DNA of 31,522 nt from Balneolaceae bacterium. Lineage in GTDB: Bacteria > Bacteroidota > Rhodothermia > Balneolales > Balneolaceae. Under the pieces are notes generated by a model that saw only the letters and a list, made by a program, of their open reading frames with translations, made no database searches and was not told the origin of the DNA. The position numbers and the translations under genes are program-made. The stretch lies in assembly GCA_021767245.1 (NCBI GenBank), contig JAASTO010000005.1, positions 1 through 31,522 on the forward strand, in the 5' to 3' direction. Positions 24,348-31,522 of the stretch are shown piece after piece. Numbering within the stretch: position 1 is the stretch's first letter; each line of letters opens with the position of its first letter.

Positions 24348-27300
24348 TTATTGAGTTTTGTTGAGGTAGTATTCTAATTGGAAATGGCTATTCAGATAAT
24401 TGCCAAATGCATTCCATGAGTCGATTTCAATGCGAATGGCATCTCTGATGCTTTGAAAGAAAGCCACATAGTCTATGGCTCCTTCTTCATAAGAGGTGAT
24501 GGCACCTTGCTGTTGTTCTTTGGCAAGAGGGAGTGCTTCCTGTCGATAATATTCCCACGAGCGCAACCATTTCTGATAATTTTCCCGGATACTGTTATAG
24601 GTACTGTTGAATTCTCTCTGAGCCTGGTCTAGGTTTTGACGGGCAATATTTCGTTCAATCCGGGCGGATTGAGTTTTCCCGGCCTTAGACCAGAAGAATA
24701 CCGGAAGTCTGATCCCGATCTCATAGGAATTAAAGCCACCTTGCCCAGCTATTTCCTGCCAGCCATAACTGGCTTGAAAACTTGGTAAAAACTGACTTCT
24801 TTGTTCTTTAATCGATGCTTCCGCCACGTCAATTTTTTGTTGATATAAAGCAATCAGCGGATGGTCGAATGTAGAATCTACCTGTAAAGGTTGAACAAGC
24901 TGTTCGGCTGAAACACTTTGAACCGTGTATAACGAGTCCCCCTCAAACCATTTGTTAAAAGCTCGAACAGCAGCCCCATAATCGCGGAAGGCTTGTTCTG
25001 TTTGTATGGTAATTTGGTTGGCCTGATTCATGATATTAAGATATCCCAGCCGGGAAATTTCCTCCGTTTCAAATTTTATTTCCGCAGCCCTAGCAATATC
25101 CCTGAATTGCTGGTTCAGGCGATTATAGATCTCATATTGTTGTTTAGCGATGAAAACCGTTGACCAGTCCTGCTTTACCCGGAGCCTGAGCTCTAACTCA
25201 GACAATTCATAGTTCAGCCTGGCAAGTTCTGTTTGTTCATTCCGATGATTTAGCCTTGGTAAAACACCGAACAGATCAAACTGCTGCTGAATGCCAAATT
25301 TTGTAGTAACACCGTCCGAACCGTTGCCGAACTCTTCACCTCCGGTAAAGAGGTTCGTATCGCCAAAGTCCCAGGCTGTTTTTTGAAGAGCCTTCCTGTT
25401 GTCAATTCCAAGCCTGGCTGCCTCAAGAGAAGGATAATTTGCTATCGCTTTTTGAACGGCCTGATCCAGCGCAATTTGCGGGAGGGTATCATTCAGCACC
25501 TGTTCCTGAGCCTGTACAGAATCGGGAGAAAGCAGCAGGCTTCCACCAATAATCAGCAACACAACGGAGGCCATAGAAGTACTACCCGGCTTGTGTTTTC
25601 TCATTTTACGCTTTTCTATGTACGCATAAAGGATGGGCAGCACGACCAACGTAAGCAGCGTGGCGCTAATCAACCCGCCGATTACAACAGTGGCCAGCGG
25701 CCGCTGTACTTCAGCACCGGCTGTTGTTGAAAACGCCATCGGAAGAAAACCCATAATAGCCGCCGTAGCGGTCAATAAAATGGGGCGAAGTCGCTCTTTG
25801 GTACCTGTCAAAATTCGTTCTTGTAAATCCATAACACCTTCGATTTTTAATGAATTAAACCGGCTGACGAGCACAAGGCCGTTTAGCACAGCCACTCCGA
25901 ACAATACAATGAAACCAACTCCGGCAGAAATACTGAAGTCCATTCCACGTAAAGCCAGGAAGAAGACACCTCCAATAGAAGCCAGGGGAATAGCCAGATA
26001 GATCATTACCGACTGTGAGAACGATTTTAGTGCGAAGTACAGCAGCACAAAGATAAGAAACAGGGCTATAGGCACTACAATAGCCAATCGGTTCTTGGCC
26101 CGTTGCAGATTCTCAAATTCACCCCCATAAGTAATGTAATAACCCGGCGGCAGATTCAATTCGGCCTCCAGTTTTTCTTGAATATCCAAAACCACCGATT
26201 CCACATCCCGCCCGCGTGTATTCACACCAACATAGCTCCTGCGAAAGGTGTTATCTCGCGAGATCTGCATAGGCCCCGGCTGATAACTGATATCCGCCAC
26301 TTCTTTAACCGGCACCTGTGCACCGTTTTCCAGATCTACATACAGATTGCGAATATCCTCAATGCCAGTACGATGAGCTTCATCAAAGCGGATCACAAGA
26401 TCAAATCGTCTTTCGCCTTCGAATACAACTCCAGCAACACCTCCGGCAAAAGCTGAACTTACGTATTGATTGAGCTTCGTGATATCCAGTCCATATTGAG
26501 CCACTTTTTGCCGGTCATACCTAACGGTCATTTGAGGTAGTCCAGCCGTACGTTCGGGACTCACATCACCCACCCCTGGAATAGTTTGAATAATTTGAGC
26601 CATTTCCTGAACTTTCTCAGCCAATACATCTATGTCGTCTCCGTATAGCTTTACGGCGATATCTTCTCGAACACCTTCCAAAAGTTCGTTAAACCTAAGC
26701 TCTACCGGCTGGGTAAAAACGAAATTCACACCTATCATGGTCTGATCGAGTTTACTCTTTATTTTTTCTATCAGCTCCTCTTTAGATTCGGCAGAGATCC
26801 AGTTTTCTTTATTCTTGTCCAGAATGATGTACATGTCGGCAATGTCCATGGGCATAGGATCAGTGGGAATATCAGCTACCCCAATTCGAGCTGTTACTGT
26901 TTCTATCTCTGGAAATTCTTCCAGCAGTGTCGTCTCAATTTTCTTGGATTGATCGATCGCCTCTGATAATCCACTGCCCGGACGGAATAGGGCTTGCATG
27001 GCAATATCTCCCTCATCCAGTTGTGGAATAAATTCACCTCCCATTCTCGAAAAGGTGAACATCGCACCGCCAAAAAGCAGTATGGCAGCTACAATCACAA
27101 CAGGTTTTCGCTTTAACGACCATTGGATAACCGGATCGTAGCCCTTCTGAATAAAGGATATAAGTTTGTTGCTGACCCGATCGAGGCCTCGCTCGAACCG
27201 GGCAAACCATCCCTTTCTATTTTGTGAGGGTTTCATAAACAGTGCCGAGACCATTGGTACATAGGTAAGACATAAAATAATAGCACCTAATACAGCAAAC

Positions 27301-28748
27301 CCAAAGGTGAATGCCATAGGACGGAACATCTTACCTTCTACTCCTTCCAGAAACAGGATAGGGGCAAATACAATAAGGATGATCAACTGTCCAAAGAAGG
27401 CAGCATTCATCATGGTGCTGCTTGCCTTGTAGGCAATTTCATTCATCTGTGTTTTACTAAAAGCACGTTTTCCGGATTTCACCCTTTTTTCAATTTCATG
27501 AACCGTGCCTTCCACTATAATTACGGCTCCATCAACAATAATACCGAAGTCGATGGCTCCAAGGCTCATTAGATTGGCCCACACCCCGGTGGCCTTCATC
27601 ATTATAAAAGCAAAAAGAAGGGAAAGCGGAATAAGTGAGGCGGTTATTAACCCTCCGCGTAAACTTCCTAAGAGTATTACCAAAACGAAAACTACAATCA
27701 ATGCACCTTCCACCAGGTTTGTGGTAACTGTACTGGTGGTTCGTTCAATAAGAGCACTTCGATCAAGGAAAGGCTCAATCTTTATACCTTCAGGCAGTGA
27801 CTTTTGAATTTCAGCAATTCTATCCTGAACGTTTTGAATGGTTGCATTCGGGTTTGAGCCTTTCAGCATCATAATAATGCCACCTACTGCTTCCTCACCA
27901 TCCTGAGTAAAAGCTCCATAACGAATTTGAGTTCCAAAGGTAACCTCTTCTGCTACATCTCTGATTAGGATGGGTAGTCCGTTTTCGTTCTTGACTACAA
28001 TGTTTTCTATATCTTCAAGGCTGCGTATCAATCCTTCGCCACGAATAAAATTAGCCATCTTGTTTTTCTCGATATAGGCCCCGCCGGTATTTACATTATT
28101 CCTGGACATTGCCTCATATACTTCTGAAATACTAACTCCCATTGCATTTAGTTTATCAGGACTTATGGCTACTTCATATTGTTTGATGCCTCCACCGAAG
28201 GAGTTGACCTCTATAACCCCTTCCAGGAGCACCATTTGGCGCTTAATAATCCAATCTTGTATTGTGCGCAATTCATCAGGCGTATATTGATCTTCATATG
28301 CAGGGTCCACCTGAATGGAGTACTCGTAAATTTGGCCTAATCCACTTGAAATGGGCCCCATGGATGGACTTCCAAAATTCTCGGGGATCGTTTCGCCCAG
28401 TTCACTGAGTTTTTCCTGTACCAGTTGCCGGGGTAAATAGGTACCCATATCATCTTCGAAAACGATGGTAACCACGGATAACCCGAATCGGGATACCGAA
28501 CGGATTTCAGTTACTCCTGGCAGGTTACCCATGGCAAGCTCCACGGGATAGGTTACAAATTGTTCAATGTCTTCGGTAGATAGATTTTCCGATACCGTAA
28601 TCACCTGTACCTGATTATTTGTAATATCAGGAACCGAACCTAGATTAATGGTCATCATAGAATATAATCCTACTCCTATTAGAGACAGGATAAACAAGCC
28701 GATGATAAACTTGTTCTTAATCGAAAAGGCAATAATTTTGTTGATCAT
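24348..28748 (-). CDS. Heavy-metal RND pump fused to a TolC-type outer-membrane factor
   Basis: The 1466-residue protein starts at ATG 28748 (Met-Ile-Asn-Lys-Ile-Ile), since an upstream ATG at 28817 adds an atypical leader. Residues 1 to about 1045 form the RND pump with twelve membrane helices and two periplasmic domains. The fourth helix has Asp400-Phe-Gly-x-x-x-Asp406 and Glu413, the acidic signature of divalent-cation pumps of the CzcA type. A basic stretch at 1041-1052 leads to a signal-peptide-like segment (1059-1084 ending Val-Gln-Ala-Gln), and the rest (about 1085-1466) is an OEP/TolC-type outer-membrane factor. Such fusions occur in Bacteroidota. Processing at the junction would free the channel for export to the outer membrane. 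Confidence 0.93.
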   Translation of the reverse strand: MINKIIAFSIKNKFIIGLFILSLIGVGLYSMMTINLGSVPDITNNQVQVITVSENLSTEDIEQFVTYPVELAMGNLPGVTEIRSVSRFGLSVVTIVFEDDMGTYLPRQLVQEKLSELGETIPENFGSPSMGPISSGLGQIYEYSIQVDPAYEDQYTPDELRTIQDWIIKRQMVLLEGVIEVNSFGGGIKQYEVAISPDKLNAMGVSISEVYEAMSRNNVNTGGAYIEKNKMANFIRGEGLIRSLEDIENIVVKNENGLPILIRDVAEEVTFGTQIRYGAFTQDGEEAVGGIIMMLKGSNPNATIQNVQDRIAEIQKSLPEGIKIEPFLDRSALIERTTSTVTTNLVEGALIVVFVLVILLGSLRGGLITASLIPLSLLFAFIMMKATGVWANLMSLGAIDFGIIVDGAVIIVEGTVHEIEKRVKSGKRAFSKTQMNEIAYKASSTMMNAAFFGQLIILIVFAPILFLEGVEGKMFRPMAFTFGFAVLGAIILCLTYVPMVSALFMKPSQNRKGWFARFERGLDRVSNKLISFIQKGYDPVIQWSLKRKPVVIVAAILLFGGAMFTFSRMGGEFIPQLDEGDIAMQALFRPGSGLSEAIDQSKKIETTLLEEFPEIETVTARIGVADIPTDPMPMDIADMYIILDKNKENWISAESKEELIEKIKSKLDQTMIGVNFVFTQPVELRFNELLEGVREDIAVKLYGDDIDVLAEKVQEMAQIIQTIPGVGDVSPERTAGLPQMTVRYDRQKVAQYGLDITKLNQYVSSAFAGGVAGVVFEGERRFDLVIRFDEAHRTGIEDIRNLYVDLENGAQVPVKEVADISYQPGPMQISRDNTFRRSYVGVNTRGRDVESVVLDIQEKLEAELNLPPGYYITYGGEFENLQRAKNRLAIVVPIALFLIFVLLYFALKSFSQSVMIYLAIPLASIGGVFFLALRGMDFSISAGVGFIVLFGVAVLNGLVLVSRFNSLKIEGVMDLQERILTGTKERLRPILLTATAAIMGFLPMAFSTTAGAEVQRPLATVVIGGLISATLLTLVVLPILYAYIEKRKMRKHKPGSTSMASVVLLIIGGSLLLSPDSVQAQEQVLNDTLPQIALDQAVQKAIANYPSLEAARLGIDNRKALQKTAWDFGDTNLFTGGEEFGNGSDGVTTKFGIQQQFDLFGVLPRLNHRNEQTELARLNYELSELELRLRVKQDWSTVFIAKQQYEIYNRLNQQFRDIARAAEIKFETEEISRLGYLNIMNQANQITIQTEQAFRDYGAAVRAFNKWFEGDSLYTVQSVSAEQLVQPLQVDSTFDHPLIALYQQKIDVAEASIKEQRSQFLPSFQASYGWQEIAGQGGFNSYEIGIRLPVFFWSKAGKTQSARIERNIARQNLDQAQREFNSTYNSIRENYQKWLRSWEYYRQEALPLAKEQQQGAITSYEEGAIDYVAFFQSIRDAIRIEIDSWNAFGNYLNSHFQLEYYLNKTQ

Positions 28749-28898
28749 GTTTACAGCTGAGTGAATATAGATTAGTCTTTGATGCCGATCTTTTTCAAAT
28801 ACTTTGGCTGAAACCACAGAATGACCAGAGGTTAAACAGCTCGTTGAAAAAAATGGATGGGGCAGAATTTGTTTCTGCTAAATAGAGAAAGGCAGGTA

Positions 28899-29330
28899 TT
28901 AAATCAGAAGTTGTGTGACTTTAATAACTTTAAGAGTTATTGGAGGGGATAAGTTGTCTTTTAGATATACAGGTAACGTAATTTGAAAAACAGGTTCACC
29001 ATAGTTCCCAAACAAATAAGGAATGATTGGAAACATAAACTTACAGTCCGGGCACTCATTTCTTAACAGTGCATCATCATAGCAGCACTGATTTTGAAAT
29101 TGATGGTGCTTTTTTTCAACTGTTTTGTACCCTGAATTAGTCTCTTCTGAATGTTGTAATACAATTTCAAAACAGCCTTTATCTAAGTTGTAGGTAGAGG
29201 AAACATCATGAGTACTTGCTAATACAGAAACACTTAAGGGTAGAAAAAAGAAAAACCCTGCCCATGAAAAAAGAAAAGATGCGATTGTCGCAACATTCAG
29301 ATTACGTATGTATGCTCTGAAAAAATACAA
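28899..29330 (-). CDS. Small secreted Cys-rich protein next to the RND pump
   Basis: The 143-residue protein has an N-terminal hydrophobic signal region (about 14-39) followed by a soluble part with a His-His-Gln-Phe segment, a vicinal Cys pair (Gln-Cys-Cys-Tyr-Asp-Asp), a Cys-Pro-Asp-Cys motif and a Ser-Pro-Pro near the end. The cysteine pair and the Pro-Pro resemble the HYC_CC_PP group of small Bacteroidota proteins seen near metal-efflux operons, but the match is loose and the His-Tyr-Cys motif is not clear. It is the first gene before the RND pump, 150 bases upstream, and is preceded by a dyad that may be a Fur-family operator. A periplasmic metal-binding role is likely. Confidence 0.6.
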   Translation of the reverse strand: MYFFRAYIRNLNVATIASFLFSWAGFFFFLPLSVSVLASTHDVSSTYNLDKGCFEIVLQHSEETNSGYKTVEKKHHQFQNQCCYDDALLRNECPDCKFMFPIIPYLFGNYGEPVFQITLPVYLKDNLSPPITLKVIKVTQLLI

Positions 29331-29388
29331 TTCTTTAAGGGGAAATATTGTGATTAAGTAGAATGCAGATAATAAGGATTATTTGTAA

Positions 29389-29403
29389 TGCAACTCAATT
29401 GCA
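29389..29403 (-). promoter_or_regulatory. Candidate Fur/Zur-type operator
   Basis: TGCAA and TTGCA flank a 5-base centre, giving a 5-5-5 dyad between the Fur-family gene and the secreted Cys-rich gene, about 60 bases upstream of the latter's start. Promoter-like AT-rich sequence follows on the minus strand. The neighbouring Fur-family protein is the obvious candidate binder, but this is inference from position. Confidence 0.3.
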
Positions 29404-29407
29404 AAGA

Positions 29408-29821
29408 TCAGGAAGAACAGGAAGGACAACTCCCGGTTATCACAAAATTGCCGTTGGATGGAGTAAAATTTTCGGGCAGATCGTAGTTAGGAATGCCAAG
29501 ATGTGGAAAACAAAATGTTTGTTCACAGGATAAACAATAAAAATGAACGTGCACATCATCCGGGTACGAACAGGTACAGTTTTCAGAACAAAGGGCATAT
29601 TTAGTTATCCCACTTGCATCGTTTATTTGATGCACCAAACCATGTTCTAAGAATGTTTTTAAGGTACGATAAAGCGTTGTTCGATCTGCATGGGTAAACT
29701 TTTCTTCAAGATCTGATAGGCTTATTACCGACTTAGTTTCAGCCATGAAAAGAAGAATCCGCATGCGCATAGCGGTCGGTTGTATATCTCTGCTCTGCAA
29801 TCTTTTTTCATGAATAGTCAT
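29408..29821 (-). CDS. Fur/Zur-family metal-responsive regulator
   Basis: The 137-residue repressor has an N-terminal winged helix (about 10-85) with Thr-Thr-Leu-Tyr-Arg-Thr-Leu-Lys-Thr-Phe as recognition helix. Its C-terminal half has metal ligands: His and Cys clustered as Asp-Asp-Val-His-Val-His-Phe-Tyr-Cys-Leu-Ser-Cys, a Pro-His-Leu, and a terminal Cys-Pro-Ser-Cys. The two CxxC pairs form the structural zinc site of the family. The metal sensed cannot be told from sequence; genes downstream export divalent cations. It lies 77 bases upstream of the next gene, and that gap contains a dyad. Confidence 0.88.
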   Translation of the reverse strand: MTIHEKRLQSRDIQPTAMRMRILLFMAETKSVISLSDLEEKFTHADRTTLYRTLKTFLEHGLVHQINDASGITKYALCSENCTCSYPDDVHVHFYCLSCEQTFCFPHLGIPNYDLPENFTPSNGNFVITGSCPSCSS

Positions 29822-30025
29822 CTTTATTGAAATAATATTCGTTGATTAATGTGTACAAGTAATATTTATACAAAGGGCGAATCGCCGGTATAAATCATAT
29901 CAATTCTATGATAAACTACCACTAAAATCTTTGAAACTCATATTTGGTAATTTTGACATAAATATATGGGTTCGGGGCAGTTATCTTTCGTTTCCAAAAT
30001 TCTAAATAAGTGAAAGATTGGCAAG
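29822..30025. other. 204-base AT-rich spacer
   Basis: This spacer between the DUF4105 gene and the Fur-family gene (both minus strand) holds no gene. It must carry the promoter of the Fur-family gene. I saw no clear operator or terminator. Confidence 0.4.
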
Positions 30026-31240
30026 CTATAACACATTGACCATTTCCTGATTTACTGATTCGGATTGCTTTTTAATACTCCGAAATCCCAACAAAAAAAG
30101 AAGAGGCAAAATTGCAGAGGGGATCTGTTGAGGAATAAATGACCAGCTTAGGAGAAAGAGCAGAAGAATAGCTGCATATAGTACCAAAAACACTTTATAA
30201 TTTTCTGAAAGTCGTTTTCTGCCCATAAAAGAAAATATAAAGGCCGACAAAGCCGGGGCAGACCACACTATATTCCAATTCCATTTGGTTGAGGGATACG
30301 AAGAAAAAAACCACAAAAAAATGATCAACACTCCAATCAACCCAATTATCCCGAATAACAGACGGTCGAACCAAAACCAGAATGTGTGATTAGTTCTATA
30401 GAAAAACCCGGCAAGCAGGCTTGTAATCAGCAAAAACCAAAAGCTTAAAGTGGGGCTTACTCTCGCAGGACTAATGACAGACCGTTTCTGAGGAGCATAA
30501 AATCTCTGCTCTGAAACCAAGGCAAGACTTGTATCAGCTTGCTGTATCCGAGCGTGTGAAAATCCCTCTTTTAACAGGTCGGGTAAGAACAGCGTTTCCG
30601 ACTCGGGTGGGTTGCGGTCGGCGGGAGTACCCAACAGCAAGTTAATCCCAAATTTTACCCAGGAAACGGATTTCACGTAGGGATTAATAAACTGCCGAAA
30701 ACTATTCTTTGCCGAATTTTGCGGCTCTTGAAAATGGATTGAATCCCCAGCTACTGCCTTGACAGCCTCATAGATCCGGGTGGTACAGTTATCATAGAAG
30801 AACTCATAGGAATAATATCGATTTTCGGGCCGGGCGTTATTCTCCAAAAAATCATACAAGCGTTTGGTTTGATTCTCTGTTAGATTTAATCGCTGTTCAG
30901 TAATAATGCGGCCGTCATTCAAATATGCTTTTTTTGCATTCTCAAACTTGTTCACCGAAAGAAAATATCGCAGATCGCCGAGGGCAAATTTCCAATAAAA
31001 CCCTGGAGCGTTGAAATCAAAAGTACCATAATTATATGCGCGATCTACACCTGCTTCCGGGTCGTAAATGCGCAAGGCAGTATGGCCAAACAAAGTGTAC
31101 AATTCAGCACCGGAAGAAGTCGTAAGGAGACTGACCTGAGCTTCCGGCGAAAGTTTAGGTTGCCCGGCGTCTACAGAAGAAGTTGCTGCAATAAATAGTA
31201 TCAGGAAAAAGCTTACTGCTTTAGTTATAGTGTGCAACAT
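30026..31240 (-). CDS. DUF4105 (Lnb-like) periplasmic protein with C-terminal membrane domain
   Basis: The 404-residue protein starts with a signal peptide (about 1-25), then the DUF4105 domain (about 30-200): Tyr-Thr-Leu-Phe-Gly-His-Thr-Ala-Leu-Arg-Ile near 47-57, an Asn-Tyr-Gly-Thr-Phe-Asp-Phe segment near 70-76, and Tyr-Asp-Asn-Cys-Thr-Thr-Arg near 145-151, with His54, Asn150 and Cys151 possibly forming a papain-like active site. The C-terminal part (about 262-390) has four or five hydrophobic segments. Its function is not established; such genes are widespread in Bacteroidota and probably not metal-specific. It lies just downstream of the P-type ATPase gene on the same strand (30 bases). 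Confidence 0.85.
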   Translation of the reverse strand: MLHTITKAVSFFLILFIAATSSVDAGQPKLSPEAQVSLLTTSSGAELYTLFGHTALRIYDPEAGVDRAYNYGTFDFNAPGFYWKFALGDLRYFLSVNKFENAKKAYLNDGRIITEQRLNLTENQTKRLYDFLENNARPENRYYSYEFFYDNCTTRIYEAVKAVAGDSIHFQEPQNSAKNSFRQFINPYVKSVSWVKFGINLLLGTPADRNPPESETLFLPDLLKEGFSHARIQQADTSLALVSEQRFYAPQKRSVISPARVSPTLSFWFLLITSLLAGFFYRTNHTFWFWFDRLLFGIIGLIGVLIIFLWFFSSYPSTKWNWNIVWSAPALSAFIFSFMGRKRLSENYKVFLVLYAAILLLFLLSWSFIPQQIPSAILPLLFLLGFRSIKKQSESVNQEMVNVL

Positions 31241-31270
31241 ATTGGCCGAGCTAATTTATCTTTGAATAGG

Positions 31271-31522
31271 TTAGGATTTGTAAGCTAACAACCTCAACGC
31301 ATTAAATACCACAACTACTGTTGACCCTTCGTGGCCGATGACTGCCCAACCCATGCTCAGGCCAAAAATCGTAGCTGGCACAAGCAGAGCCACCATACCC
31401 AGGCTGATCCACAGGTTCTGCTTGATGATCGATTTGGTTTTGCGGCTCAGTCCGATAGCAAACGGAAGAACGGAAATCTTGTCGGCCATTAAAGCTACAT
31501 CGGCTGTTTCAAGGGCCACATC
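31271..31522 (-). CDS. C-terminal end of a ZntA/CadA-type P1B ATPase
   Basis: The window holds only the last 83 codons; the rest lies beyond the right edge. The visible part begins at the end of the phosphorylation domain (Asp-Val-Ala-Leu-Glu-Thr-Ala-Asp-Val-Ala-Leu-Met) and contains the last two membrane helices with Ile-Lys-Gln-Asn in the seventh. It closes with His-Glu-Gly-Ser-Thr and Phe-Asn-Ala-Leu-Arg-Leu-Leu, the hallmark end of Zn/Cd/Pb-exporting P-type ATPases. It would pump divalent cations out of the cytosol with ATP, alongside the RND and CDF exporters. Confidence 0.9.
   Translation of the reverse strand, partial: DVALETADVALMADKISVLPFAIGLSRKTKSIIKQNLWISLGMVALLVPATIFGLSMGWAVIGHEGSTVVVVFNALRLLAYKS

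Noticed and set aside
28749..28817. Longer N-terminus for the RND pump
   Set aside because: RND pumps of this family begin with a short cytosolic segment and a first helix, which matches ATG 28748.
28862..28878. GCAGAA/TTCTGC hairpin as terminator before the RND gene
   Set aside because: The stem is only 6 bp and the T-run on the minus strand lies about 10 bases away from it.
1..31522. CRISPR array, tRNA, rRNA or insertion sequence
   Set aside because: No regularly spaced repeats, no cloverleaf-like sequence, and no transposase gene were seen on reading.

Overview
This window looks like accessory DNA of a Bacteroidota- or Balneolota/Rhodothermota-type bacterium. The inference rests on an RND pump fused to an outer-membrane factor, a MerT-HMA fusion, a PII-like gene beside an RND efflux operon, a DUF4105 protein, and start codons that mostly lack a clear Shine-Dalgarno sequence. 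No rRNA, tRNA or other taxonomic marker is present, so the assignment is tentative.

Region A (1-8209, all + strand, GC-richer) is a tightly packed operon of small genes. It reads as the virion and lysis module of a tailless, probably membrane-containing icosahedral virus, integrated or extrachromosomal. It holds two capsid-type beta-rich proteins, one with an internal repeat suggesting two beta-barrels. A Rho-independent terminator lies between them. Next come two small beta-sandwich proteins (one FN3-like) and a large protein with a C-terminal motif seen in phage structural proteins. A membrane-anchored GH23 lysozyme follows, then a run of small proteins with C-terminal membrane segments. 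The module ends with an M15 peptidase and two small membrane proteins. No terminase, portal, tape-measure or tail gene is visible. Genome-packaging, replication and integration genes would have to lie upstream of the window.

Region B (about 8210-16921, AT-rich) is a defence-like island. A ComEC-type metallo-beta-lactamase-fold protein overlaps a four-helix membrane protein. An AlbA_2/HATPase regulator gene follows, flanked by an RNA-like double stem-loop, a palindromic operator candidate and an origin-like cluster of 9-mers including a perfect DnaA box. A three-gene minus-strand operon then encodes a nuclease-methyltransferase restriction enzyme, a multi-CxxC protein of unknown function and a TIR-domain protein. 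The last two genes follow at 16 and 12 bases, which makes a composite defence system plausible.

Region C (17194-31522) is a heavy-metal resistance island. On the + strand lies a mercury operon: ArsR-type regulator, MerT-HMA, MerA. On the - strand, in transcription order, are the C-terminal end of a ZntA/CadA-type P-type ATPase, a DUF4105 membrane protein, a Fur-family regulator, a small secreted Cys-rich protein, an RND pump fused to its outer-membrane factor, its periplasmic adaptor, a frameshifted PII-like gene, an HMA-CDF transporter, an arsenite/bile-acid-family transporter broken by a frameshift and a stop, and a second CDF transporter. Mercury is detoxified by uptake and reduction; the other genes would export divalent cations. 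The two broken genes are either real decay or homopolymer sequencing errors.
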